Assembly (NCBI GenBank): GCA_016795425.1
Contig: JAEUHG010000103.1
Location: 30,662-94,661, forward strand
Direction: 5' to 3'
DNA length: 64,000 bases
Source of the DNA: Verrucomicrobiales bacterium
GTDB lineage: Bacteria; Verrucomicrobiota; Verrucomicrobiia; Limisphaerales; CAIMTB01
Position 1 is the first letter of the stretch. The number at the start of each line of letters is the position of its first letter. The notes beneath the pieces were generated by a model. The model worked only from the letters and a program-made list of their open reading frames with translations. It ran no database searches and was not told the origin of the DNA. The translations under genes and the position numbers were made by a program. This document shows positions 53,701-63,362 of the stretch, piece by piece.

Positions 53701-56700
53701 GAAAGCAAACGGAATCGATCGCTCGTCTCCGCAAGGTGGGGATCACCATGGCGATTGTCGCTCCCAGTCCACTCAAGCTCCGGGAGCAGGCAATGATGAA
53801 CGGAACGAATGGAGCCTTGGTTGGGGGGTGGCGCGGTCGGTCCGAAGGAGGCGCCGTTGTTCCAAAATATATCAGCGGCAAAAGTGCTGCCTGCTTCGTC
53901 TAGCGGGCGCGCTGCGCCGTTGTTGGCGAAATGGACGGCGGATTCCAGGTGGGACAAGTACAGGTTATGAGCCGAGGTGAGTCGGGACGACCCGGAGAGC
54001 GTGATGGCGCGATCGCCATCGACAAAAATATTTCGAACGGCGACGAGGTCGGAATCCGAGTTGGCCGAAACCGCGGAGGTCGGCGTCATCACGTTTGGCG
54101 GACCACGGAAACCGCGGAAGTGATTTCCTTCAACATGCGCGTCGGCGCCAAATAGGACGATGCCGTCGCCGTCGCTCGGACCGAACTGGTTGTCCAGGAT
54201 TTCTGCGATGGGGCCGGGGCGTTGGGCTCCGGTCAAGTGGATCAGTTCCGCGTTCTTCGATGTTCCCCCGAACCGATTTTCGCGAAAGATCAGGTGTCCG
54301 CCGGCGCGGATGCCGTGCCCGTCAATCATGGGAGAGTCGCGGCGGCCCGGAAATTGGGACTTGCTGACGGTCAATGAGGCATTGGTGAAGGACAGGCAGC
54401 GGACGTTCCCCCGGAATTCCACGCCTTCGGCGACGAGGACGGCGTCATCCATCCCTACGGCCAGATCCGCGATGTCTTCGAGAACGACAAACGACAGCTG
54501 GTTTTCCGAGGTCGATTTGACGAACCGCAGGCCTGCCCAGGAGGAGGTCGGGTTGGGATCACCCAGGAAGAAGATCGGGGCCGATGGGGTTCCCATGGCT
54601 CGCAGGCCACCGTGAACGACCAGGCGCGCCCCTGGCGCGAAGAAAAGGGTCGTTCCTGGATCGATGCCGAGGGTTTGACCTGCCGGCACGGTGAGGGTGC
54701 CTGCGATCCGGTAGGGGCTTTTTGCCGCGCTCCAAACTTGGCTTTCGGCAATGGTGCCGCTCGCGATGGCGGTGGGGGGCCCTGCGTCCCGCCAGACATC
54801 GGTGAAGGCTTCGTCCACCAACGTGCCTGCCTCATCGAAGGTTTGGACCAGGAGCCGATTGATCCCCGGTCGCAGCGCGATGGTGGCGTGGGACCATGAC
54901 GCCTCCCAGGCGGACCACCTCGCTTCGGTCCCATTGATTCGCACGGAACGAGTGCGGAGAGCATTGGCGGATCCCCAGAGGGCAAGTGTCGATCGGGTCG
55001 TTTGCAGAAGATTTGAAGAGGGCATCGCGGCGGCCGAAGGAGGTGGGGGAAGACCCAGGTCGTGATGGATTGAGAGTCGTAGGGGAATCTGGGCCTCGAT
55101 CTCCGCGGCCCTCCGGGAGGCATACCGTTTCATGTCGCCGAGCTGGCTGGTCTCAACCATTCCGCCCAGCCATTGGTCGGCGACGGCGCCAATCCGTGCT
55201 GGAGAAAGCAAAGTCGCCAGCAGGCGCTGAAGTTCGGCAAAATAGGATGGCGCAAATTTTGGATGGGACAGCAGACGCCGAAGGGATGGGATCTGAATGC
55301 CGTCGAAGAGTGACACCTCCGGCGCTAAGCCTTCTGGAGACCCGAGAATCCTGTGCCACTCGCAGGCGATCAGTTGGAATCGCGGCTCGCGTTGGTTTCG
55401 TAGCAGTCCGAAGTTGTCCTCCGGGCCGACGGCCTGTCCGAGAATGGCGTGAACTGCGGCAAATCGTATCCAGGCTGCGGCATCCAAATGGGTCTCGATT
55501 TCGGCGGCAAAACTCTCGTCCGACGATTGGCTCAAGACTTCGGTCAAGCGGATGAGATCGGCCCAATCATGGGATGGCCCCCGACTGACCCTCACGTAAC
55601 CGGCTGTCGAGTAGAGCTCCGGATCGCTGCCGAGATAGGCGAGGCGCGCGGTCGGCGCGTGAGCGACATAGAGGCTGATCTCGGCGTCCCGGGGCCAATG
55701 GCGCTGGTGCCAGTAGGAATCCAACGATTCCGTCATCGCATAGGTTCCCGGGGTGTCGACGTCGGTTCCGTTCCGCCAGAGTGAGACGGGGCGGGATGGG
55801 ACGGCGACCAAACCCGCTTGCCGCGCGAGAACGCTGCCCAGGATCTGACGAGGGGCGACGTCGTGGCTGCTAAGGTCAAAGGCCCGCAGGCCATGCCAGG
55901 GTTGGTCGGCAGGAAGTTCAACCTCCAGGCGTTGGACGGTTGAGCGGGAGTTTGTCGGACGGTGACGGCTCAGGCCCACCTGATGCCGAACCGCGGTTTC
56001 AACGCCGTCGTCGATGATGAAGGTGGCGTTGATTCTCGCCCCGCTCGAAGGATCCATGGCGTCGAAGGCGAGTCGCTCAGTCTCGGTCATCACCCAGTGG
56101 ATGCGCGGATACCGGCCAGGTGTCGTGGGGTTCTCAACCTGGAGGTTGGCGTTGGCCTCCTGCACCCGAACTTGGGATGAGTTCAGCGCGGCCGCCGGCC
56201 AGGAGCGTTCTTCGCCGGAACCGTCCTGAGCGTGGACATAGTATTCGACGACCTGGGTGGCGTCCTGGGCCGGCATCTCGGCCGCATAAAGACCATCGGC
56301 CGCCCGGCCATCCCCGTGCTTGCCGTCATCGAACATCGGAACCGACTGGAAAGCAGTCGGCGGGATTCGGGAATGCGTTCGGTAGTAGAGTTTCACTTGG
56401 GCCGTGTCCGGATGCTCATCCGTAACGATCGCGGTCACCTGAATCGGCTGATTGGGGGTTGGGATGGACGGTTGATGGGTCACTTCGCGGATCAGCGGGG
56501 CGAGGTTTTTCCGTGCGGTGCCATTCGGAACTCCGGGGCTTCCTCCGGGAGTGAGGCTGGGCGCCCAATTCTGTCCACAGTCATTGGGGAGCCTAGGTTG
56601 TTGGAGTTCCAGCGAGTGCCCATTCCCTGCGTGTTCGGCAAACCACTCCCAGCCTCGAGAGCCGTGATCCAAAGGACCGGAGCGACGTCGGGCCCAGTCG

Positions 56701-59700
56701 CCCTGATCCGCGTAGGGAACAGAATCGATGACCCGCCCCGAGGCATCCTTGAGGGTGACCCCGGGACCGAGTTGGTCCAGCGCCCCCGACCATGGTCCGA
56801 TCACTTGGGTAACGTCCGGGTGCGCTCGGCGAAACTCCGGGAGGTTCGCAGCGACGACGATCCGGCCGTCGGCGGCCAGAACCGTGGATGGCAACTCGAA
56901 TTGAATGGCACCGGACAATCGGAATCCCGACAGATCAGCGGGAGTCGCACCGGCGTTGAGGAGTTCCAGAAACGCCTCGCGCCGGTCGCCGGACGCGGGG
57001 CGGTAGAGGATTTCGGAGATCACCACCGTGGGATCCCACGGCGCTCGCACCGGGTCGCTGGCCAACAGGTACTCGTCGTGGTTGCTCCGGTTGTCGCCGT
57101 CGGGATCGTCGTCGGCATCTTCGGCGTTGCGAGGATTGAGTCCGTATCGGATCTCCCAAGCGTCGGGCATGCCGTCGGCATCGGAGTCTGAGGGCAGCAG
57201 CGATAGAACGGCGACGACGCTGGCGACGGACCCGAGCGCATTGGAGACGGTCACGAAGTAGCCGCCTAAGGAGGCGGGCGAGGTGGTGGGGATGGTCAGG
57301 ATCGGGCCATGCGCCCCGGGCACGGGCTCACCGTTCGAGCGGAACCACCGATAATTCAGCGGCTCTCCGGCGGCGCGCACGGCGAACTGTGCAGGGGTCC
57401 CTTCGTGGCGGGCCGTGTCGACCGGTTGCACAACCAGCCACGGTTCCGTCACCGTCCATGCTTCGCCCGACTCCGGGGTGGCCGGGGAGATGAGTTGGTC
57501 GAGGACACGAACGAGGCGTTCCGGCGAGCGGATAACCGAGCCGTTGGTGAGTTGGGCGACTGCCTGAAGTGCGATCGGGCCAGGTTTGTTCGGCACCCAC
57601 TCCAACCGAGCCGGATGTTGCGTCGTGGTCCCTAGCTTCACGCCGTCCCCGTAGAACTCGACCCGCTGCCAGGCGGAATCTCCGGAGAGCAAGTCCGCAC
57701 CTAAGCCGAGTGGGCTGCCCAACCTCGCCAGATCGCCGACCGTGCCGACGGTGAGCACGAGTTCGGCCGTTGCGTCGGAGGCGAAGGCGTTGGGGCGGCC
57801 GGGGGTGCTTCCGGAAGCACGCCACTGCGACGGCGTGTTGCCGAAGGTGGCCGGATCCACTCGCTGCAACGAATCGTGGCGGTGTCCCTCTCTCGGTGGC
57901 CACGGCGGCAACGAGGAGTATCGAACCTGATCCACGGGGATTTGTAGAATCTGCCCTGGTCCGGCGCTTTCCGGGCGTTCGAGCCGCAGGGTTTCGCCGT
58001 CCTTCGCCAGTGTTCCCGGCCAGGGGCCGAAGACTCGAACCTCCGGCGGTACATCGTAGCGGGTGCGAAAGGATTCCGGATTGGCCTCGGAGACGACGAT
58101 GATTTCGCCCGGTCGAAGGACCACACCACGCGGGAATTGGAAATCGACGCCGGCAAGTTTCCACGTGCGCAAGGGATTCGTGGGATCCGACAGGTCGACC
58201 GATTGCTGGGTGACGTTGAGGATCTCGACAAACGCCAGATCGTCGGGTTCGGGATCGAACAGAAACTCGTGAATCACCAATGGGCCGATCAGCGGACCGG
58301 CGTTGGTGGATCCCGGTGTGGGGGTGGACAACAGTGCCACGTGGACCGTTCCTGAGGGGTCGGTCGTCCGTCCGACGGTGATTCCTCGAGGAGTGGCGGG
58401 GAACTCGAACAAGTCCCCGCCCCCGGTCAGCTGACCTTCGGTGTCCGCCTGGAAGATCATCCATCGCCCCCCTTGCGGCGCGAAGCCGAAGGGCGCGTTG
58501 GTCGATGGGGGTGCCCACCCGCTCGGATGTAACACCGCATATTCTCCGGGGCCGAGTCGGGTCCCGTCCGGAATGCGTGCCTTCTTCGGTTGGGCGGCGT
58601 CGTCTGAAAGGTACCAGCCTCCGATGGGGACGGTGTGGGTGGTAGGGTTGTGGATTTCCAGCCAGGGCTCCTCTCCAGGGAACGGACGAGAAAGGACTTC
58701 GTTGAGAATCACCTCGGTGCGCGGCGTGGTCCTGTCTTCGGCGCCGGGCGATCCCCCGGGGAAAGCGCTGGATCGCCAGTAGCGGGGGTCATCGGGCGAA
58801 ACCATGACGGCGCCGGACGGCACGAGGCTGAAACCGCCCCCGGCAGCTTCCGTGGGCCAAGGCGCCGAGTTTTCGTAACGAGCGGAGAAGAGGATTCGAC
58901 GGTGTCCGTCCACCAGGGTCAGGCGTTCGCCGGCGTTGTCGAGACGTCCGGTGAACACCGCGTGAACGGCCACACCCGGATAGCGCCGCCCAAAGGCACC
59001 GGGATCGGAAGCGAGGACGGCCCGGTCGCCGGGGGAGAGGACCAAATCCGCAGGCATCGTTGCCTGGATGCCGTCGATGAAGGAAATCCCCGCCAACGAA
59101 ACGGATTGGGTTCCCCAGTTGAGAAGTTCGACGAATTCCAGCCGACGACCCTCCAGATCATCGAAGGCTGGTGGATCGTAGTGGATCTCGGAGACGGTCA
59201 GCGTGGGCGCTGGAGGTTCAGGAATGGACGCGACGGCGACTGGGCTCCATTCCTGACCAGCCAGGACGCGAGCTTTCACCACCGCCGGGCCGCGCAATCT
59301 TCGTGGCTGGTCGTAGGGCAAGCCATGAACCGCACCACCCACCGCGCGCGGATCGGAACCGTCGACATTGAAGTAAACGATCGCGCCGGGTGCCGCCGAG
59401 GGCGCTCGGATCTCAACCAGCGTGCCATCGGCGGAGGCGCCATCGACGAGGAAGATCTCGGGCGCCGCGACCGTCGGCCAAAGGCCAGCGGCGCGGAGAC
59501 TCGCCAGGATGAAGGGCGGGCGCTGTGCCATCCATGGTTCGATGAAATCGCGGATGACCTCTTCCTTTCGAACGTGGTGCAGCACCGGCGCGAGCTCGGC
59601 TAATAGGATATCGAATTGGGAACGAACATTCGCGGCGGTCAGGGCGCCCGTCCCCGAGAGATGTCGTTGGGTTCGGTCGGCAAAGGCCAATCGGAACTCG

Positions 59701-62144
59701 GGGCTGTCGTGGAGCGCGGAAAAGACGAGGCCGAGGGCGCCGGCGGTGGATCGATGGGCGAGGATGTCCTTCCCGAGCGTGTCGAAATCCACAGCCTTCG
59801 AGGTCTGAAAGCCGAAACTCTTCTCGGCATCCCAAACGTGAAATCGCCAGATGCCCGCAGGGGATCGCTCGCGTGCACAGACCCAGTTGTTCTCGGGCCA
59901 GTCGTCCGTGGCGCAGTAGAGGTTGAGGAGCGCGTAGTCGATGATGTTGTCGATGTCGAATCGACGACTGGCCTCCTGATACCGCTCGGGATCGGTCAGC
60001 GGTCGTTCCAACAGGTACGTGGCATCCCTGACCCAGGCTGTGGTATCCCCTTCGGTGACCTCGGTTGCATCACGCACGTCCCATTCGGCCACCCCTCCGT
60101 ACCGCGAGCGGAAGAAGTCGCCACGGAGGCGTTCCACCAGATTGAAATAGCCCTTGAACTCAGCGTTGACGAAGAGGTTGGCCAAAAGGCCCCGGCTGGT
60201 CGCCTGTCCCATCTGGCCGAACAACCTCCGCACCACCTCATCGCGCACGAAGGGATTGAAGCTGTCGTTCTTCCCCGCTCGCAGGCGCAGGCTCTCGAAT
60301 CGGTTGCCTCCTGGTTCCGGAAATAGCGGAAACTCGAGGGTCGATGGTCCGTAATCACCCCGAAAGACGAAGTTAAATGAAGGCTTGGCGCGGAACCCGA
60401 GCAGGTCGTCGTTCCAAATCGACGACTGCAGGTGGCTGGACATCATGCGTGGTGCGGACCAGACGCTGGCGGCCACGCGCAGGCCAATGTTCCATTGCAC
60501 GGACGGCAGTCCAGACGGAGCGAGCCATTCAAGCGACGCCGGGCGTTCAACGGCGGGGCCGCTGATGACGAACATGTTGTAATCCCCTGGGTCAGTGGCC
60601 GTCCAAACTTCCTCCGGCGACACGCCAAGAAAGGCGCCACCTGAAATGGCTGTGATCCCTTCCGGTCCGTACAGAACTCGTCGCGGGTCGCCGGTGATGG
60701 CCAAGGCGGGAAGCGATCTCAGCGCGGCGGGTTGCGCGATCAAATAGGTCGCGGTCGCCGTAGCGGAGGCGATCCAGCCGTCACGAAATGCCCGCGCCCG
60801 CACGCAGGAGTTGGTGACGAGAACGATCGGACTTTGAAAATCGAGGCCGTGGACTTCTGTCGGCTCGGTTCCATCGAGGGTGTACCGGACCCTCCCCGAA
60901 ATCGTGGGCGTGCGAAGTCGGAGAGAAACGGTGCCCGAATGAAAGCCCCCGGGCGGATCGAACTCGACCGACTGAACGCGGCCAGAAAGGACCGGGGAGG
61001 CATTGGGGCGACCTGGGGTGGGTTCACCGAAGAACACGGATTCCCCGGTGGCGGGATCGATGCCAAAGGAATGAAAGGCGTCCTGCCGGGGGAATCGTGG
61101 CCCCAATTCATGAACGACGCGGCCCGAGGCGTCGCGAAGCCCCAGGAATTCACCCTCCTGATCCAGCTTGAAGTTGGTGTGGAGAAATCCCGATCCAGGG
61201 TCGCGCCGATCCAAGGCGCTGCAAAAGACCAGGAGGAACCCTCCTGGAGGCAAGTGGACCGGGGGGAACGACCACTTGGCGGGATCGCCGGGATCGTCGG
61301 AGAGTGTCCATCGATCCAGGTTGACGGTCGTGTCGCCGCGATTGTGCAGTTCGATCCAGTCGTGGAATTCGCGATTCGTCGCATCGGAATCCAGGAGCGC
61401 GGGGTCAAAGAGCCCGCCCGATGGTTCAATGCTTCCCGCGAAGTACTTCCAGGATTGTCGGTTTCCCACCAACTCCCCGGCGGGGGTGCCATCAAGCCTC
61501 AGGGAGGCATCGAGATACAGGGTGGAATCCCATGGATCGAGGTCCATCGTGGGCCAGGTGTTATGAACCTGGATCGCCAGAACATTGTGGCCGGGGTGGA
61601 GAACGTTGGACGCGAACGGCAGGACGTGGATCGTGGGTGAGAGTCCAGGTCGCCGGTTGAACGCCGGGTGACGTGCGGGAATGAACAGACCGGTCGGCCC
61701 CAGATTGGCCCGCGCGATCTCTCGCCCGTTGAGATAGGCGACGAAGCCATCGTCGTAGTCGATGCGGAGGAGGAGTGGGAGGTTCGACTCGGCTTGTTCT
61801 CGGGACACTTCGAATGCGGCGCGGAGATAGAGCGAGGGGGTGACTCGATGCACCATCGATCCGACATCGGTCTCAATCCCGGGACGCCCGAATCCGAAGG
61901 GTGCGCGGCCGGCGAGCCACGCGGAATCCTGAAAGCCGGTCTCCAGCCAGGCCATGCCTGTGCCAAGTCGAGGCGGTCCATTCGAAGGGAAGATCAGAAG
62001 CCGAGTGGAAGGCGCCGCGCTGATTTCGTTGATGAGAACAGTCTGAGACAGCGAATCACCGCTAGCCGAGGTCACGGTCAGCACCATGGAAAGCACAACC
62101 CCGCCCAGGACTCGCGCGCAGGAAGTCAGCGCGACACGACCCAT
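50799..62144 (-). CDS. Giant secreted protein with two CotH-like regions, lamin-tail, Ig-like and TSP3 modules
   Basis: A 3781-residue exported protein filling 11.3 kb without a stop. Start ATG 62144, preceded by GGAGAG, opens a signal peptide (LGGVVLSMVLTVTSASG). Layout (approximate): lamin-tail-like domains with W-I/V-E-L-x-N motifs (WIELHNRGDTTVNLDRWTLS and others, about seven in total); a CHB_HEX-like segment GRVRYTLDGTEPTE; a CotH kinase-like region at 610-770 with NRFESLRLRAGKNDSFNPF and VWDAEKSFGF; an Ig-like domain and a TSP3-like DSDADGMPDAWE near 1650. The second half has a CotH-like region at 2015-2260, a parallel beta-helix (about 2480-2750), more lamin-tail domains, another Ig-like domain and DGDGDGLPDYWEQRYGLN near 3645. 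In the second CotH-like region the WDxD-type motif is replaced by ACEWHRILG. Adhesion, structural or protein-modification roles are possible. Confidence 0.85.
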   Translation of the reverse strand: MGRVALTSCARVLGGVVLSMVLTVTSASGDSLSQTVLINEISAAPSTRLLIFPSNGPPRLGTGMAWLETGFQDSAWLAGRAPFGFGRPGIETDVGSMVHRVTPSLYLRAAFEVSREQAESNLPLLLRIDYDDGFVAYLNGREIARANLGPTGLFIPARHPAFNRRPGLSPTIHVLPFASNVLHPGHNVLAIQVHNTWPTMDLDPWDSTLYLDASLRLDGTPAGELVGNRQSWKYFAGSIEPSGGLFDPALLDSDATNREFHDWIELHNRGDTTVNLDRWTLSDDPGDPAKWSFPPVHLPPGGFLLVFCSALDRRDPGSGFLHTNFKLDQEGEFLGLRDASGRVVHELGPRFPRQDAFHSFGIDPATGESVFFGEPTPGRPNASPVLSGRVQSVEFDPPGGFHSGTVSLRLRTPTISGRVRYTLDGTEPTEVHGLDFQSPIVLVTNSCVRARAFRDGWIASATATATYLIAQPAALRSLPALAITGDPRRVLYGPEGITAISGGAFLGVSPEEVWTATDPGDYNMFVISGPAVERPASLEWLAPSGLPSVQWNIGLRVAASVWSAPRMMSSHLQSSIWNDDLLGFRAKPSFNFVFRGDYGPSTLEFPLFPEPGGNRFESLRLRAGKNDSFNPFVRDEVVRRLFGQMGQATSRGLLANLFVNAEFKGYFNLVERLRGDFFRSRYGGVAEWDVRDATEVTEGDTTAWVRDATYLLERPLTDPERYQEASRRFDIDNIIDYALLNLYCATDDWPENNWVCARERSPAGIWRFHVWDAEKSFGFQTSKAVDFDTLGKDILAHRSTAGALGLVFSALHDSPEFRLAFADRTQRHLSGTGALTAANVRSQFDILLAELAPVLHHVRKEEVIRDFIEPWMAQRPPFILASLRAAGLWPTVAAPEIFLVDGASADGTLVEIRAPSAAPGAIVYFNVDGSDPRAVGGAVHGLPYDQPRRLRGPAVVKARVLAGQEWSPVAVASIPEPPAPTLTVSEIHYDPPAFDDLEGRRLEFVELLNWGTQSVSLAGISFIDGIQATMPADLVLSPGDRAVLASDPGAFGRRYPGVAVHAVFTGRLDNAGERLTLVDGHRRILFSARYENSAPWPTEAAGGGFSLVPSGAVMVSPDDPRYWRSSAFPGGSPGAEDRTTPRTEVILNEVLSRPFPGEEPWLEIHNPTTHTVPIGGWYLSDDAAQPKKARIPDGTRLGPGEYAVLHPSGWAPPSTNAPFGFAPQGGRWMIFQADTEGQLTGGGDLFEFPATPRGITVGRTTDPSGTVHVALLSTPTPGSTNAGPLIGPLVIHEFLFDPEPDDLAFVEILNVTQQSVDLSDPTNPLRTWKLAGVDFQFPRGVVLRPGEIIVVSEANPESFRTRYDVPPEVRVFGPWPGTLAKDGETLRLERPESAGPGQILQIPVDQVRYSSLPPWPPREGHRHDSLQRVDPATFGNTPSQWRASGSTPGRPNAFASDATAELVLTVGTVGDLARLGSPLGLGADLLSGDSAWQRVEFYGDGVKLGTTTQHPARLEWVPNKPGPIALQAVAQLTNGSVIRSPERLVRVLDQLISPATPESGEAWTVTEPWLVVQPVDTARHEGTPAQFAVRAAGEPLNYRWFRSNGEPVPGAHGPILTIPTTSPASLGGYFVTVSNALGSVASVVAVLSLLPSDSDADGMPDAWEIRYGLNPRNAEDADDDPDGDNRSNHDEYLLASDPVRAPWDPTVVISEILYRPASGDRREAFLELLNAGATPADLSGFRLSGAIQFELPSTVLAADGRIVVAANLPEFRRAHPDVTQVIGPWSGALDQLGPGVTLKDASGRVIDSVPYADQGDWARRRSGPLDHGSRGWEWFAEHAGNGHSLELQQPRLPNDCGQNWAPSLTPGGSPGVPNGTARKNLAPLIREVTHQPSIPTPNQPIQVTAIVTDEHPDTAQVKLYYRTHSRIPPTAFQSVPMFDDGKHGDGRAADGLYAAEMPAQDATQVVEYYVHAQDGSGEERSWPAAALNSSQVRVQEANANLQVENPTTPGRYPRIHWVMTETERLAFDAMDPSSGARINATFIIDDGVETAVRHQVGLSRHRPTNSRSTVQRLEVELPADQPWHGLRAFDLSSHDVAPRQILGSVLARQAGLVAVPSRPVSLWRNGTDVDTPGTYAMTESLDSYWHQRHWPRDAEISLYVAHAPTARLAYLGSDPELYSTAGYVRVSRGPSHDWADLIRLTEVLSQSSDESFAAEIETHLDAAAWIRFAAVHAILGQAVGPEDNFGLLRNQREPRFQLIACEWHRILGSPEGLAPEVSLFDGIQIPSLRRLLSHPKFAPSYFAELQRLLATLLSPARIGAVADQWLGGMVETSQLGDMKRYASRRAAEIEAQIPLRLSIHHDLGLPPPPSAAAMPSSNLLQTTRSTLALWGSANALRTRSVRINGTEARWSAWEASWSHATIALRPGINRLLVQTFDEAGTLVDEAFTDVWRDAGPPTAIASGTIAESQVWSAAKSPYRIAGTLTVPAGQTLGIDPGTTLFFAPGARLVVHGGLRAMGTPSAPIFFLGDPNPTSSWAGLRFVKSTSENQLSFVVLEDIADLAVGMDDAVLVAEGVEFRGNVRCLSFTNASLTVSKSQFPGRRDSPMIDGHGIRAGGHLIFRENRFGGTSKNAELIHLTGAQRPGPIAEILDNQFGPSDGDGIVLFGADAHVEGNHFRGFRGPPNVMTPTSAVSANSDSDLVAVRNIFVDGDRAITLSGSSRLTSAHNLYLSHLESAVHFANNGAARPLDEAGSTFAADIFWNNGASFGPTAPPPNQGSIRSVHHCLLPELEWTGSDNRHGDPHLAETSDRFRLLSDSPAIRGGPWGTDMGPDVPAGALIFNEASTPTASTFAALRVAGPGLTHYRYSVNGGPWQPAEVPIDSPLLLSNLTSGTYEVCVIGRNSAGSWQAPQAATCSRPWTVDTQRRQLRLHEVLASNGGAVEHHGGFPDLLELHNGGASAIDLSGMRLSDDLTKPDKFIFPSGTSIPANGFLVVVAGNPDLTPGLHIGFAFDAEGDAVFLHDAPNAGGHLIDAVHFGLQIPGKSLGRDREGAWTLCRPTLGQANQPIPLGDRSTLRITEWLAIGKAGSFVELYNPLDVPIDLGGAFLTDQPLGWPDRHVFPAHTFLPPKTFRAFHADGAPHLGADHLAFKLEYDPGTLALIDPLGTRIDVVTFDQQYPEISQGRKEPFDQGILSLPRPTPGGSNWFNTPPTVHLVTPVDGQVVALPGDLLLFAEATDPDDFVRFVEFYAGTQLIGTVTAPPFVLLWTNAPLAAHRLIARAVDGAGEAMDSAPATIEAIDTACTVTLGGNGKTIIQGEPLAIRATVIHPTYPIARIEFLADQVPIGTVTAPPYEQLWIPTEPGPVLIQCRAFLVGNVMVPPAIAPVRVLAKRIHSVTWVAADARWRFAPAPSLELTGWNQPGFDDMTWSQGRAQLGYGEGDEATPIPPARTATTYFRHAFSRPESPFNQAVMRLMQNDGALVYLNGSEIFRTNLTAGRIGPQTLATVKSTNKNAFVAHTLEVSNWLPGTNLLAVETHQAEPNAPDLSFALELISQFSVVEPWILTEPQSQTVAAPAPATFEVEAAGQPLTYQWHKVGAGPIIGQDRARLEFPFTSPADEGGYFVVLRNDLGAQTSRVVQLEARAVDGDGDGLPDYWEQRYGLNAKSPENAHADDDGDGLSALDEFGRQLNPLEWNGWVTVQATLEEGVVARLQFRFPVRPHLPAILESTLANDLGRWVVEVEPAPRTSPGIVEVEVPVSPVSLPRLFRIRYPTGSADPLASP

Positions 62145-62261
62145 GCACGCTACTCTCCACCCACTCACGTCGTTAGGCAAACAGACCGTGCCGATCGATC
62201 GGAAATCGAATCTTGAAGCCCGCGAGGTCGTGGGCTGATCGGCATTCCGGCAGCTGTCGGC

Positions 62262-63122
62262 CTACTGGGGAGCTTGGTCCGCGCGGTAGCGGATGGCTTC
62301 GAGCATTCTCTGCCAGTGCGGCTTGAGGAAGGGCGGATCCTCAAAGCTGTCCTGCACATACCCGCGATCCGCACGGGAGAGGTCGAGCACCGCGGTGATC
62401 ATTTCCTCCTGGTACCAGCCCGCTTCGGCCAGCGGCATCCCATGCGGTTCGCGGATGAAGGACTGTCCCGACGAGGTTTGCTTGCCGTCCGGGGATTGCC
62501 CGATGGTATTGGCGACGCAATGGAACATGCGGGTGTTCGGGCCGATGGGCTGTTGGGCCCGACCTGAGGTGCGCTTCCAGATCACCGCTTCGATCTCGTC
62601 CGAACTGCATGACGGATGGAACAGGATCTGGGCGCCGAGCATGCCGGGCAGGCGGTAAAGCTCGGGATGACGGCCATCGCGGCAAATCACGAGCGTGCAG
62701 CGGATGCCGTCGATTTCGAACAGGGAAAGTTTGTCCCCGCCGCGGCAGTACTCCTTCTCGTCACGGCCTGCCATGTGGACCTTGGCGTACTCGTGAGTAA
62801 TGGCGCCTTGCGGCGAAATGACATGGGCGAGATTGAGAAACCGATCGGAAGTCTGTCGGAGTGTGCCGGCGATCACCCAGATCCCGGCGTCCGCCGCCGC
62901 CTGCCGGGTTCTCTCCAGGGCGGCCTGGACGGCGGTCGGCGATTGCCGGAGCACTTCGGGGAAGTAGTAGCCGGTGAGGTTCGCCTCCGGAAACAGGACG
63001 ACGCGGCTCCCTTCGGCGGCCGCAGCGGTGATGAATGAGAGTGTTCTCTCCAGGTTTCGTTCGAGAGGTCGGGCCCAATGAAGTTGAACGCACGAAACCT
63101 GAAGCGTCGACGGAGCTGTCAT
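62262..63122 (-). CDS. Carbon-nitrogen hydrolase (nitrilase superfamily)
   Basis: A 286-residue amidase/nitrilase-fold enzyme. The catalytic Glu-Lys-Cys triad is visible: Glu46 in LFPEANLTGYYFP, Lys114 in EYAKVHMAGRDEKEYC and Cys147 in LVICRDGRHPEL. Such enzymes hydrolyse amides (for example N-carbamoylputrescine or omega-amides); the natural substrate is not set by the triad. An R-D-G-R-H-P-E stretch after the cysteine is close to the C-x-D-x-R-F-P-E pattern of carbamoylputrescine amidase-like members. The protein lacks a signal peptide. It is upstream of the giant-protein gene by 117 bases on the same strand and might share its transcript, although a functional link is not evident. Confidence 0.88.
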   Translation of the reverse strand: MTAPSTLQVSCVQLHWARPLERNLERTLSFITAAAAEGSRVVLFPEANLTGYYFPEVLRQSPTAVQAALERTRQAAADAGIWVIAGTLRQTSDRFLNLAHVISPQGAITHEYAKVHMAGRDEKEYCRGGDKLSLFEIDGIRCTLVICRDGRHPELYRLPGMLGAQILFHPSCSSDEIEAVIWKRTSGRAQQPIGPNTRMFHCVANTIGQSPDGKQTSSGQSFIREPHGMPLAEAGWYQEEMITAVLDLSRADRGYVQDSFEDPPFLKPHWQRMLEAIRYRADQAPQ

Positions 63123-63362
63123 GGTACGAGGCTGCCGGGAAAGGGGACCATCTGGCGACGACGAATTGGCGGCACCGCCCCTTTGATGCGACTGAATTGC
63201 GATCGGTGGGGGACACGGGTCGGTCCACAGACGTTGGCCAGGAGACCCGCCGCTCTCGGGGCCGGCACATGGTGATTCTCAGGCATCATCACCGCGATGC
63301 CGAGATGGTATTTCCGGGGGAGTTGGAAAAGTCAGTAAGGTGAGGGTGGTCCTGACGCGCTG

